Origin: Autumnicola tepida
GTDB taxonomy: Bacteria; Bacteroidota; Bacteroidia; Flavobacteriales; Flavobacteriaceae
Direction: 5' to 3'
NCBI RefSeq assembly: GCF_031846485.1
Contig: NZ_JAVRHQ010000001.1
Coordinates: 124,001-188,000, forward strand
DNA: 64,000 nucleotides
Position 1 is the stretch's first letter. Each line of letters starts with the position of its first letter. The notes under the pieces were generated by a model. That model made no database searches, was not told where the DNA came from, and was given only the letters and a program-made list of their open reading frames with translations. This document shows positions 44,425-51,620 of this stretch, one piece after another. Made by a program: the position numbers and the translations under genes.

Positions 44425-45663
44425 TTAAATATTCCCTTCAAAATTATGATTAGGAATTGGCTTACCAACACTGCCTAAAAGACCAGTACCTATTGCCATT
44501 TTTCTATTTCCTTTCTCACGTAGAATCCTATTTTTTTCGCCATACTCAGCAAAAGTTCTCTTTACTACCTGATTTCCGTACTGCGCCGAAAATGATTCAT
44601 TTAAAATATGTAGTCCCTTATTTTCACCATACTTAATCGCAGATAAATCCTCTTCCAATTTATCAAGCCAGGCATAAAAGTATTCTTCTTTTTGAGCAAC
44701 TAATGCCCATTTATCAGCAAAATTTTCTGCTTCATTAACTGGGTTGCTTACCCATCTTTCTTGTTGACCTGTTTTAGGATTTAGTTTTGTTTCAATATAA
44801 CTCCGCAATCTACTAACAATGTTTATGTAAGCATCGGCAATATTTTCACCTTTATCATAAGCTCTACTCGCAAGAGTAGTTATGATAATAGAAATAGGTT
44901 TGTTTTCACTGTCATACTCATCTGAGGAAAACATTATATCTCTGTGTCTTTTTAAAAGTTGAACTACACGCTGTAACGGCATTTTTTCCTTTTGAAACGG
45001 ACGAACTGGGTCGACGGATTCGCTCAGGGCAAACATTCGTTTTGAACTGTATATTGCTCTTTGAAAAAACCATTTTGCATACCCAAAAGGATTGCTTTTT
45101 AGCCACCATTCAGTCTCGGTCATTATTGAGTAGAAAATGTTCTCTTTATCTGTTATTCGGATGGCCAATTTGTTTGTATCCAATTGTTGATGATTATTGA
45201 AAGCTTCGTTAAGTAAGACTGTAAAATTCTTATCGGCAATGGATGGAAGAATATCCATATGATAATTTGCTTGGTCTGAATATTCAAGTGTCCAGCACCT
45301 TTGGCCACCATCTTGACTTTCCAGCATATTTTTATACACAGAATGCTCTTTAAGCCTATCACCAACAGCTTCTTTTAAATGCTTTTGGGTCCAATGGGCA
45401 GGCTTTCCGTTTAGTTTACACACAAGGTCGATATCAATGTCGTCATCTTCACATATTGGCTTAATAATAGTTCCGAGCATAAAAGATCCTTGAGGGATTA
45501 TTCTTGGCGAGTAAGGAAAAAGGAAGGAACCTTCCTTAGATAGCCAATCACCAACCGCTTCGTAGCTTTCTACTGCTGCATTGTATTGATTCTCTGTAAT
45601 ATCCAAGTTCTCACCCAGAATTTCGAGTATTTCATTAATTTCTTTTTTGTAGGATTCAGTCAT
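44425..45663 (-). CDS. CBASS CD-NTase (cyclic oligonucleotide synthase)
   Basis: 412 residues. Nucleotidyltransferase core: 'GSFMLGT' (~residues 56-62) followed by the metal-binding pair in 'DIDIDLVC' and the third acid in 'YHMDILPS'. On phage attack it makes a cyclic di- or trinucleotide second messenger. The C-terminal tail ends 'NHNFEGNI', a candidate site for conjugation by the neighbouring E2-like protein. The clade and product cannot be told from sequence alone. Confidence 0.9.
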   Translation of the reverse strand: MTESYKKEINEILEILGENLDITENQYNAAVESYEAVGDWLSKEGSFLFPYSPRIIPQGSFMLGTIIKPICEDDDIDIDLVCKLNGKPAHWTQKHLKEAVGDRLKEHSVYKNMLESQDGGQRCWTLEYSDQANYHMDILPSIADKNFTVLLNEAFNNHQQLDTNKLAIRITDKENIFYSIMTETEWWLKSNPFGYAKWFFQRAIYSSKRMFALSESVDPVRPFQKEKMPLQRVVQLLKRHRDIMFSSDEYDSENKPISIIITTLASRAYDKGENIADAYINIVSRLRSYIETKLNPKTGQQERWVSNPVNEAENFADKWALVAQKEEYFYAWLDKLEEDLSAIKYGENKGLHILNESFSAQYGNQVVKRTFAEYGEKNRILREKGNRKMAIGTGLLGSVGKPIPNHNFEGNI

Positions 45664-45736
45664 GTTTTTATATTTTAAATGGTCTTCTTTGGGATGTTGT
45701 CAACGACAATTTGCTTTGTGGACTATGGCGATGCTA

Positions 45737-45776
45737 TAATTATGGTGGCTGACTTTAATGAGAGCCACCATAATTA
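45737..45776 (-). promoter_or_regulatory. Perfect 14-bp-stem hairpin before the CD-NTase gene
   Basis: TAATTATGGTGGCT (45737-45750) and AGCCACCATAATTA (45763-45776) pair perfectly with a 12-base loop. It lies between the stop of the 51-residue gene and the CD-NTase start, about 75 bases before the latter. No T run on either side, so attenuation, RNA processing or protein binding are more likely than simple termination. Confidence 0.65.
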
Positions 45777-45777
45777 C

Positions 45778-45933
45778 TTAGTTGGGCTGTACAAGAACTT
45801 TAGCTATACTACCAATGACAATTAATGTAGCAAGTCCAAAGGTTATAGCTTTAGCTACATCGCCTCGAACATTAACACAATTGTTCTTATGGCAAACACT
45901 TAGCCTACCTTCTGCAAAATTTATAGAATTCAT
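45778..45933 (-). CDS. Small membrane protein upstream of CBASS (51 aa)
   Basis: ATG at 45933 to TAA at 45778. The N-terminal half is soluble with two Cys and a His (SVCHKNNC); the second half is one TM helix (ITFGLATLIVIGSIAKVL). Same strand and immediately upstream of the CD-NTase, separated by the hairpin. No family recognised. The clear topology supports coding. Confidence 0.5.
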   Translation of the reverse strand: MNSINFAEGRLSVCHKNNCVNVRGDVAKAITFGLATLIVIGSIAKVLVQPN

Positions 45934-45986
45934 AAAAGAATTGTTTAATTGAACACTACCCCAACATCAAGCTCTGGGGAATAAGC

Positions 45987-46160
45987 TTACTTTTCTTTTC
46001 TTACTCCTTTAAAAGGTTTGTTGCTTGAGGTTTTTCCATCCATAAACCTACCCGTGTTTGAATCACGTTTTACCCAAGAATCAGTTTTTGGGTTGTAGGT
46101 CTGTGAACGGTCTCTCACAGCACCTTTTCTGGAATTGTCTTTTGGTGGATTAGTTGCCAT
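45987..46160 (-). CDS. Small basic protein upstream of CBASS (57 aa)
   Basis: ATG at 46160 to TAA at 45987: MATNPPKDNSRKGAV..., with RDRSQTYNPKTDSWVKRD and a KPFKGVRKEK tail. The sequence resembles a widespread family of ~55-residue 'NPPKDN-RKGAV' proteins of unknown function that I have seen in variable genome regions. First gene on the CBASS strand, facing the sigma-factor cassette. Confidence 0.65.
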   Translation of the reverse strand: MATNPPKDNSRKGAVRDRSQTYNPKTDSWVKRDSNTGRFMDGKTSSNKPFKGVRKEK

Positions 46161-46251
46161 AATTTTAATTTTATGTCCTTTGGAGTTTTCTATATATTTG
46201 ATCTCCTAATGAACGTATTAATAATTTGATTTATATAGTTATATGAACAAT

Positions 46252-46277
46252 GTGTGACACGTAAAATTTTGTCACAC
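46252..46277. promoter_or_regulatory. Inverted repeat in the divergent CBASS / sigma cassette promoter region
   Basis: GTGTGACA (46252-46259) and TGTCACAC (46270-46277) form a perfect 8-base inverted repeat with a 10-base spacer, in the 144 bases between the divergent genes. It is placed to control either or both transcripts. It could be an operator or, because of spacing, the target of a dimeric repressor. Confidence 0.6.
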
Positions 46278-46304
46278 TCTTATCATATAATATTGAAGGT
46301 GTTT

Positions 46305-46940
46305 ATGGACATAGAAACCCAATTATTAGAAATTGCTGTGAAGGAAGACTCTCCTTCTGAAGCCAAAAAATCAATATCAATATTATATGAGCATTTCAGA
46401 AAATTTGTTTACAATGTAACGTACCAGCATATTGGATTCACACTGCAAAGAGAAGAACTTGCATTAACAGTAACCTCAGAAGTATTTATTAAGATATGGG
46501 ATTCTCCTTTAGATTGGGAGTATGACAAAAAGAAACACTCCACCCAAGAAGATGGTTTTAAAGCGTATTTAGCCACTATTGCTCATTATAAGTTGATGGA
46601 GGAATTAAAGAAAATTAAATCTGTTCGAGAGACTGAATCAACAATTATTGATGATGAAGACAGTGAGTGGAAATGGTTTGTAAGTGAAGAGGAATTCAAT
46701 CAGTTGGATAAAGAGCTGGAAGAAAAACGTAACTTGATAGATGATTGTTTAGCCGAATTTTCTGGTAAAAAAGCAGATATTGTACGTATGTACTTTTTGC
46801 TTTATGATGATGAAAAAAGAATGACAAAGGAAAAAATAATCCTAATGGAAAAGACTTTTGAAACTACTTGGCAAAACATCAGACAAATCATATCAAGGTC
46901 AAAAAAGAAAATCGAGAGTATGTTGAAGGATAAACTCTAA
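46305..46940 (+). CDS. ECF-like RNA polymerase sigma factor beside CBASS
   Basis: 211 residues from ATG 46305, preceded by GAAGG; a GTG at 46254 would put the start inside the inverted repeat. Region 2-like: 'LYEHFRKFVYNVTYQHIG', 'SEVFIKIWDSPLDWEY', 'FKAYLATIAHYKLMEELKK'. Region 4-like: 'CLAEFSGKKADIVRMYF' and a C-terminal HTH ending 'ISRSKKKIESML'. Linker is acidic. First gene of a three-gene cassette transcribed away from CBASS. It may direct transcription of its own cassette or of the defence operon. Confidence 0.75.
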   Translation: MDIETQLLEIAVKEDSPSEAKKSISILYEHFRKFVYNVTYQHIGFTLQREELALTVTSEVFIKIWDSPLDWEYDKKKHSTQEDGFKAYLATIAHYKLMEELKKIKSVRETESTIIDDEDSEWKWFVSEEEFNQLDKELEEKRNLIDDCLAEFSGKKADIVRMYFLLYDDEKRMTKEKIILMEKTFETTWQNIRQIISRSKKKIESMLKDKL

Positions 46941-46951
46941 ACTTATAGAAA

Positions 46952-47257
46952 ATGACATCTAATAAAAAAGACATTGGAAAGCTCTTGAGAAAGCACGGAT
47001 ATTCTACACCTAAAAATTCAGATGAAATTAAGGCATTTGAAAAAAAATTTAGTGATGGGTATGTAACTCCAAAAAGGTGGCCTGACATAGCAGATATTAT
47101 TTCTGGAAATAAATCTTCTGCTAAGGTTATATCCATTGAGAAATCTGAAAACAAGGCTTCAAAAAACTTAGCTATGGCGGCAAGAGATGGTAAAAAAATA
47201 TCTGAGAAAGATAGACAGCAAATGAATAAGGACAAGAGAAATGCCAAGAAAAAATGA
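46952..47257 (+). CDS. Basic 101-aa protein between sigma factor and peptidase
   Basis: 101 residues, 11 bases after the sigma gene and overlapping the peptidase gene by 17 bases. The N-terminal ~50 residues look globular ('IGKLLRKHGYSTPKNSDE', 'WPDIADIISG'); the C-terminal half is Lys-rich and disordered, ending RNAKKK. No known domain. By position it may be an anti-sigma factor or the substrate of the ImmA/IrrE peptidase; this is inference. Confidence 0.65.
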   Translation: MTSNKKDIGKLLRKHGYSTPKNSDEIKAFEKKFSDGYVTPKRWPDIADIISGNKSSAKVISIEKSENKASKNLAMAARDGKKISEKDRQQMNKDKRNAKKK

Positions 47258-48053
47258 ATTCCTTTCACGTAGCGATGTTGAAGAACTTAATGAATTGGCT
47301 AGTGGTATTGCTGATTACTACTTTCCAAATGGGCAAGTCGATCCCATATTAATCGCTGAAAAGAATAATATATCTTACAGTTTTGGCAATTACTCAGACT
47401 CATTTGATGGTCTTCTTGAATGTGAGCATAATAATTTCCATATTTTCATAAACTTAGACAGGTTATCTCAAGCCTACTCGGAAAGAGCCCGGTTTACTTT
47501 TGGACACGAACTAGGTCACTATTTTATAGACGATCATAGAAATTCACTACTCAAAGGACTTTCACCTAGTCATTGTTCAATTACTGGATTTCAAAGTAGA
47601 AATAGGGCGGAAAGACAAGCAGATTATTTTTCTTCTTGTTTATTGATGCCTGAAGTTGGATTTAGAAAATATTGTTATCGGAAAAAATTTGAATTTAGAA
47701 TAATAGAAGAGCTGTCAAAAAAATATGGAACCAGTAAAACAGCAACTGCACTTAGGTTTTGCGCTATTGGCAATCAGCCTATAATGGTTGTTTATGCTTA
47801 TAAAGGCAAAATTAAGTGGTTCTGGTCATCATTTGATTTTAAATTTAGATGGTTAAAATATGGTAAGGATAGACTTCCTGAAGATACGGTCGCGGGAGAA
47901 TATTTTTCGATGGGTAGGGTATCCTCACGCACTGAACCAGTATTTGCTATGGACTGGTTTGATATAAAATTTTCCGGTCAAGCAGAACTTCCTTTTAAAG
48001 AACATTGCCTAATGAAAGGGGCGCATACGCTCAGCATAATCTGGGAGGATTAG
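47241..48053 (+). CDS. ImmA/IrrE-family zinc metallopeptidase beside CBASS
   Basis: 270 residues. Zinc site 'FGHELGHYFIDDH' (HExxH, ~residues 90-94) with a downstream acidic ligand region 'RAERQADYFSSCLLMPE', typical for ImmA/IrrE. C-terminal ~120 residues form an added domain of unknown role, perhaps a sensor. ImmA/IrrE peptidases cleave repressors or anti-sigma factors. In other CBASS loci a similar peptidase (CapP) cleaves the HTH repressor CapH. Translationally coupled to the 101-residue gene. Confidence 0.88.
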   Translation: MPRKNEFLSRSDVEELNELASGIADYYFPNGQVDPILIAEKNNISYSFGNYSDSFDGLLECEHNNFHIFINLDRLSQAYSERARFTFGHELGHYFIDDHRNSLLKGLSPSHCSITGFQSRNRAERQADYFSSCLLMPEVGFRKYCYRKKFEFRIIEELSKKYGTSKTATALRFCAIGNQPIMVVYAYKGKIKWFWSSFDFKFRWLKYGKDRLPEDTVAGEYFSMGRVSSRTEPVFAMDWFDIKFSGQAELPFKEHCLMKGAHTLSIIWED

Positions 48054-48062
48054 CTTAGCTTA

Positions 48063-48725
48063 TTATTTCCTCTTATCCCTAGCATTTTGATCAAAAGCTA
48101 CTAAATTAAACAATTCCCGCATCCGGCTGCGAACACGGTTACCGTAACGTTCTTCCAATTCTTCAGCATTTAAATTAGTGGTAGCATGTGTTTTTACTTT
48201 TCTATTGGTTTCCAGGAAAAGGTCATATCGGGAGAGTAGTACTTCTCCCATAACATTCAGGTCTTTACCGTAAAATCTACCGGGCGGTTCAACGCCCATA
48301 TCATCAAAACAGAAAAACCTGGAACTTCCATATTCTTCTATAGTTTTATATCCCAAATGATTAAAACTAAAGGTTACATTTCGGCAAGGGATCATTTCGT
48401 AAGTGCGTTGTGCGGGCACCAGGTGCCTTAATAATTTCATCAAAGAAGTTTTACCGCAGCCTACTGGACCTGAAAGTAGTATCCCTTTTTCGATATCAAT
48501 TTCATATTTATCGCAGGTAGCCTTGTCCCTGATGAAATAAGAACATAACTTTAATAGGATTTTTTTGTCTTTCTTATAAATTTTGAAATTTTTCCCGAAG
48601 AGCAATTTTCCTTTGGCATCAAGGTAGACCAGAATTTTTTCAAAGTCATAGTGCACACATTTTCCGTCAAACCTGCCTAAGGAATATTCAATGCCACCTT
48701 CAATTATTTTAGAGGGGTTGTCCAT
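48063..48725 (-). CDS. DnaC/IstB-like AAA ATPase
   Basis: 220 residues: Walker A 'LSGPVGCGKTSLMK' (~residues 69-82), Walker B 'RFFCFDDMG', and arginine-rich 'RYGNRVRSRMRELFN' as in helicase loaders. Probably serves replication or maintenance of the ICE. Overlaps the upstream gene by 17 bases. Ends ten bases from the convergent peptidase gene. Confidence 0.85.
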   Translation of the reverse strand: MDNPSKIIEGGIEYSLGRFDGKCVHYDFEKILVYLDAKGKLLFGKNFKIYKKDKKILLKLCSYFIRDKATCDKYEIDIEKGILLSGPVGCGKTSLMKLLRHLVPAQRTYEMIPCRNVTFSFNHLGYKTIEEYGSSRFFCFDDMGVEPPGRFYGKDLNVMGEVLLSRYDLFLETNRKVKTHATTNLNAEELEERYGNRVRSRMRELFNLVAFDQNARDKRK

Positions 48726-49428
48726 AATCTTTATTTTTTGTGGTTCGCAGGTTGTCCCTGAAATGGGATGCTTGCTTTTTATTTAACTTATTTTTTTCTT
48801 TCATAAGCGATTTTTGTTCGACCCAATATTTAGCCAGAGCGCGCCAATCTCTCACATCAGAACCATCACTTGTCTGCCACTGCCGGTCTTCATAGTACTC
48901 GTAGAACTCTTTTCCATAATTAAGATTAAAATTTTTATTACTAAAAAAATCCAGTACCACCTTCAAACTGTTTGGATGTTTATTATGTTTTATTGGTTTA
49001 GTATTGTTTATAGTAGATACCAAAGCTTGTCCACTGGTGGGACAGTGTTGGTCTATTACTTGTTCCCTTATGGGATGGTAGCGTTCCGCAAGTGGTTCTA
49101 ATTTGGGATCGTAATGGTCTTCCTCAGGTTCATCACTTGTCCCTATAATAGACATCTTGATTTTACTGCCTTTATAAGGGTTATTGGAAGGAAAGTATTC
49201 CAGGTAACTCCAGGTATCAAGATTGGTTATACATCTGTGATAGGTAGATTTAGATCCTATCTTTGCAGCATTCATCAAATCCCTTCGGTTCACGAAAAAA
49301 TCCGGCGCGAATCTGCTACTATTCCATTCCTGGAATAAAGCCATATACAAGCTGATATGCGTTGGATTTAGACGCTCATCAAAATAAAATTTTTCAAAAG
49401 CGGCGTTTAAAAGCTTTATATAATTCAT
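48709..49428 (-). CDS. Winged-helix protein of ICE replication module
   Basis: 239 residues. The first ~110 residues ('NPTHISLYMALFQEWN', 'VNRRDLMNAAKIGSKSTYHR') form a winged-helix DNA-binding domain as in replication initiators or DnaD-like proteins; the rest is a loose linker and a short C-terminal helical part. Its position before a DnaC-like ATPase suggests an initiator/loader pair. The family is not named with certainty. Confidence 0.7.
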   Translation of the reverse strand: MNYIKLLNAAFEKFYFDERLNPTHISLYMALFQEWNSSRFAPDFFVNRRDLMNAAKIGSKSTYHRCITNLDTWSYLEYFPSNNPYKGSKIKMSIIGTSDEPEEDHYDPKLEPLAERYHPIREQVIDQHCPTSGQALVSTINNTKPIKHNKHPNSLKVVLDFFSNKNFNLNYGKEFYEYYEDRQWQTSDGSDVRDWRALAKYWVEQKSLMKEKNKLNKKQASHFRDNLRTTKNKDYGQPL

Positions 49429-49431
49429 CGC

Positions 49432-49713
49432 TTAGTATTCTAAATGATGCACACGATTCTCTTCCATTACTTTTTGGATTTCATCCATCTCGTAATAAAT
49501 GAGCCCACCTATTTTGGTATAAGGCAACGTACCGTTTATTCTTAAGTTTTGAAGCGTTCCAGGACTTACCTTGAGAAGATCCATAACTTCAGCAGATTTC
49601 AGGTACTTTTTAATCCTTCCTGACTTTTGCTGGGCAAGCAGTTTTTTAATGTCATCCAGCAGTTCCATTTTAAATTCTCTTAAATCGTCGGTGGTAATAA
49701 TTGATGTAGGCAT
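49432..49713 (-). CDS. Excisionase-like helix-turn-helix protein
   Basis: 93 residues; the MerR/excisionase-like HTH is 'YLKSAEVMDLLKVSPGTLQN' with 'LPYTKIGGLIYYEMDEIQKV'. This is the Bacteroidota mobile-element HTH_17 type that takes part in excision control. It ends three bases before the winged-helix gene; one operon of three. Confidence 0.85.
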   Translation of the reverse strand: MPTSIITTDDLREFKMELLDDIKKLLAQQKSGRIKKYLKSAEVMDLLKVSPGTLQNLRINGTLPYTKIGGLIYYEMDEIQKVMEENRVHHLEY

Positions 49714-49834
49714 AATACAATGGATTTTAAAAAGGGGACTATAGGTTATAATAATTTAAATAGCCCCCTTCAGGTTATTAAAAAAGTCTCCTGTCAAAAT
49801 TGTAATTAACCTTTGAGAGTTTTTATATAGGGAT

Positions 49835-49982
49835 GTGGTAACTACGTAAAACTTTAACGTTTCATAGTTTTTGATACGATTTGAGATAATTTGGTAAATT
49901 CAGTGCCTTGAAAAATGAATTTTGTGCTGGAAATAATAGACAAAACCGAAAACACGTAACTACGTGGTTACTTACGTGTTTT
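49835..49982. promoter_or_regulatory. Repeats and inverted repeat upstream of excision genes
   Basis: GTAACTACGT occurs at ~49838-49847 and ~49955-49964. The second copy sits in an 11-base perfect inverted repeat: AAAACACGTAA (49949-49959) with TTACGTGTTTT (49972-49982). The ~400-base gap 49714-50109 has no gene, so this may be the regulatory region for the excisionase operon or a binding site for the regulator. Confidence 0.5.
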
Positions 49983-50109
49983 TAGAATAAAAAATAAAAG
50001 AAAATTGAAAGTGGTTGCACTCCTTTGCAAGAATTGAAAAGTATTGGATAATGAGATGGAGAAAGATAATTTACTAGCAGGGGCAGGGGTACATGGTTAA
50101 TTGGTACTA

Positions 50110-50988
50110 TTAATCATCATCCTTATTCATTTTGGTCTCAAGCAACATTATTAACAGGTTTAAGAATTTAGTGCGGTCGCCTTTTCGAGCTTTAATATTG
50201 GAGTAGGTTTTATAGGGATTAGCCAGCTTGATATTAAAAATATCCTCAAAAGCCTTGCAAATGGTAATAATGTCTGATGTTCCGTGGTTTAAATATCCGC
50301 TGGCAAACAAGGCATATATAAGCTCAATTAAATCAGTTTTTCCGCCTGACCAGACTAAAAGACTGGGTTGTCGTTCTCTAAATTCAGAACTACTGCCGGG
50401 CTCTAACCGCTCTAATTGTTCACGGATATAATGGATGTAACGATACAGTGCCTGTACTTTGGCCCAAAGCATATCATGACTGGTAGAAAACTCAGGATTT
50501 TCGTAATAATTAATGGAAGGGGTAAGGGAAAAGTCCACCTGACTCTGACGGCTAAAGAACTGGTGATCCAGATAACTATGGTTTTGTTCCATATAATGAA
50601 CAAATCCGTTATTCGTTGAAAAGAACTTATTGATTTTCTTGATTTCTTTTTTCAGAAATCGCACTTTATGAGAGTTCCCTGCTTTGGGCAATAAGAGCTC
50701 GCAAGAACGTACCTCAGTGAAATAGATAAGGTAGCTCATCGGGTAGGGTTTGATGTTTTTGAAAAAATCAATTTCCGATTGGCTATCCTCAAAATCTTCC
50801 CGGTCCACCAGCTTTTGCAATCGGGATAAGGTTTTGATACAAAGATTTATACCGCATTCAGCCTTTTTCAAATCGGAATCCTCCGACTTGATAATGCCTT
50901 CAACCTTTTCGCTAAATGTCGACATAGTCTTTTCGAACATGCTGGTAGTAAATGAAAATATATAAAATCGTTGTTGGGCTCTTTTCAA
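50110..50988 (-). CDS. rteC: RteC-domain regulator
   Basis: 292 residues as the longest frame; an internal Met (start ~50940, 276 residues) is equally plausible. Features match RteC: 'IKPYPMSYLIYFTEVRSCEL' in the middle and a C-terminal winged helix ('WSGGKTDLIELIYALF', 'DIITICKAFEDIFNI'). In CTnDOT, RteC activates excision genes; here the excisionase-like operon lies just downstream on the same strand. No RteA/RteB two-component genes are in the window. Confidence 0.88.
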   Translation of the reverse strand: MKRAQQRFYIFSFTTSMFEKTMSTFSEKVEGIIKSEDSDLKKAECGINLCIKTLSRLQKLVDREDFEDSQSEIDFFKNIKPYPMSYLIYFTEVRSCELLLPKAGNSHKVRFLKKEIKKINKFFSTNNGFVHYMEQNHSYLDHQFFSRQSQVDFSLTPSINYYENPEFSTSHDMLWAKVQALYRYIHYIREQLERLEPGSSSEFRERQPSLLVWSGGKTDLIELIYALFASGYLNHGTSDIITICKAFEDIFNIKLANPYKTYSNIKARKGDRTKFLNLLIMLLETKMNKDDD

Positions 50989-51103
50989 GTTTGGTTTTGT
51001 TTAGATATATTATACCAGGGGACCCTAATTGGCAATAAATTAGCTCAAATTATATGATTCGAGATGTTAAAAGCAGAAAAACTGCTAAATATTAATTAAA
51101 TTC

Positions 51104-51133
51104 ACAAGTTTACTTCCAGATTGTATAAGTATT
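51104..51133 (+). promoter_or_regulatory. Regulator site copy 1, upstream of STAS-like/AraC operon
   Basis: A 30-base stretch starting ACAAGTTTAC and ending TAAGTATT matches 25 of 30 bases at 52559-52588. The pattern is ACAAGTTTACyTCCAnwTTG, two variable bases, then TAAGTATT. It lies ~95 bases before the first gene, with a TATATTTG -7-like box following at ~51150. Two half-sites of AraC-type proteins would fit this size. Confidence 0.6.
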
Positions 51134-51228
51134 AATTGAATTTTATCTTTTATATTTGAGATATGTAAAACTGGTTCTTCCAGATACTCCCTTAAAAAAC
51201 CCTACTTAACAAAAATAAACAGCCCCTT

Positions 51229-51597
51229 ATGTTTAAAGGTAAGTATGGTACATATTGGATTGAAGATGGTATTCTATTCGTAGATTATAAGCCAGATCTT
51301 GTAGTCTCTCTAAAAGTTGCCAAAAGAATTGCTCGAGACCGGATGGAATTTCAGCAGAACAAGGAATATCCGGTTTTTTGTAATCTTGACGGTATTGTTG
51401 GAGCACATTCAGATGCCCGGCACTACCTTGTTCAAGAAGGGACATTGCTAATAAATGCCCTGGCACTTCATTCCACATCTCCGGTTGCTATTCGGCTTAC
51501 CGAATTCTATCTCAAAATTCACAATCATAAAATACCGACTCAGATTTTTAAACATAAAAACCAGGCTATGCATTATTTAAAACCCTACACCCAATGA
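51229..51597 (+). CDS. STAS-like protein (DUF7793 type)
   Basis: 122 residues; strands 'YGTYWIEDGILFVDY', 'YPVFCNLDGI' and 'ALALHSTSPVAIRLTEFYL' resemble STAS-like DUF7793 proteins that are usually encoded with an AraC-type gene, as here (24 bases upstream of it). No membrane segment. Likely a regulator of its neighbour. Confidence 0.75.
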   Translation: MFKGKYGTYWIEDGILFVDYKPDLVVSLKVAKRIARDRMEFQQNKEYPVFCNLDGIVGAHSDARHYLVQEGTLLINALALHSTSPVAIRLTEFYLKIHNHKIPTQIFKHKNQAMHYLKPYTQ

Positions 51598-51620
51598 AAT
51601 ATTAATCTAAACCTACAATT

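Noticed and set aside
46254..46304. GTG start for the sigma-like protein
   Set aside because: It would place the start codon inside the inverted repeat; ATG 46305 has GAAGG upstream and begins the conserved part.
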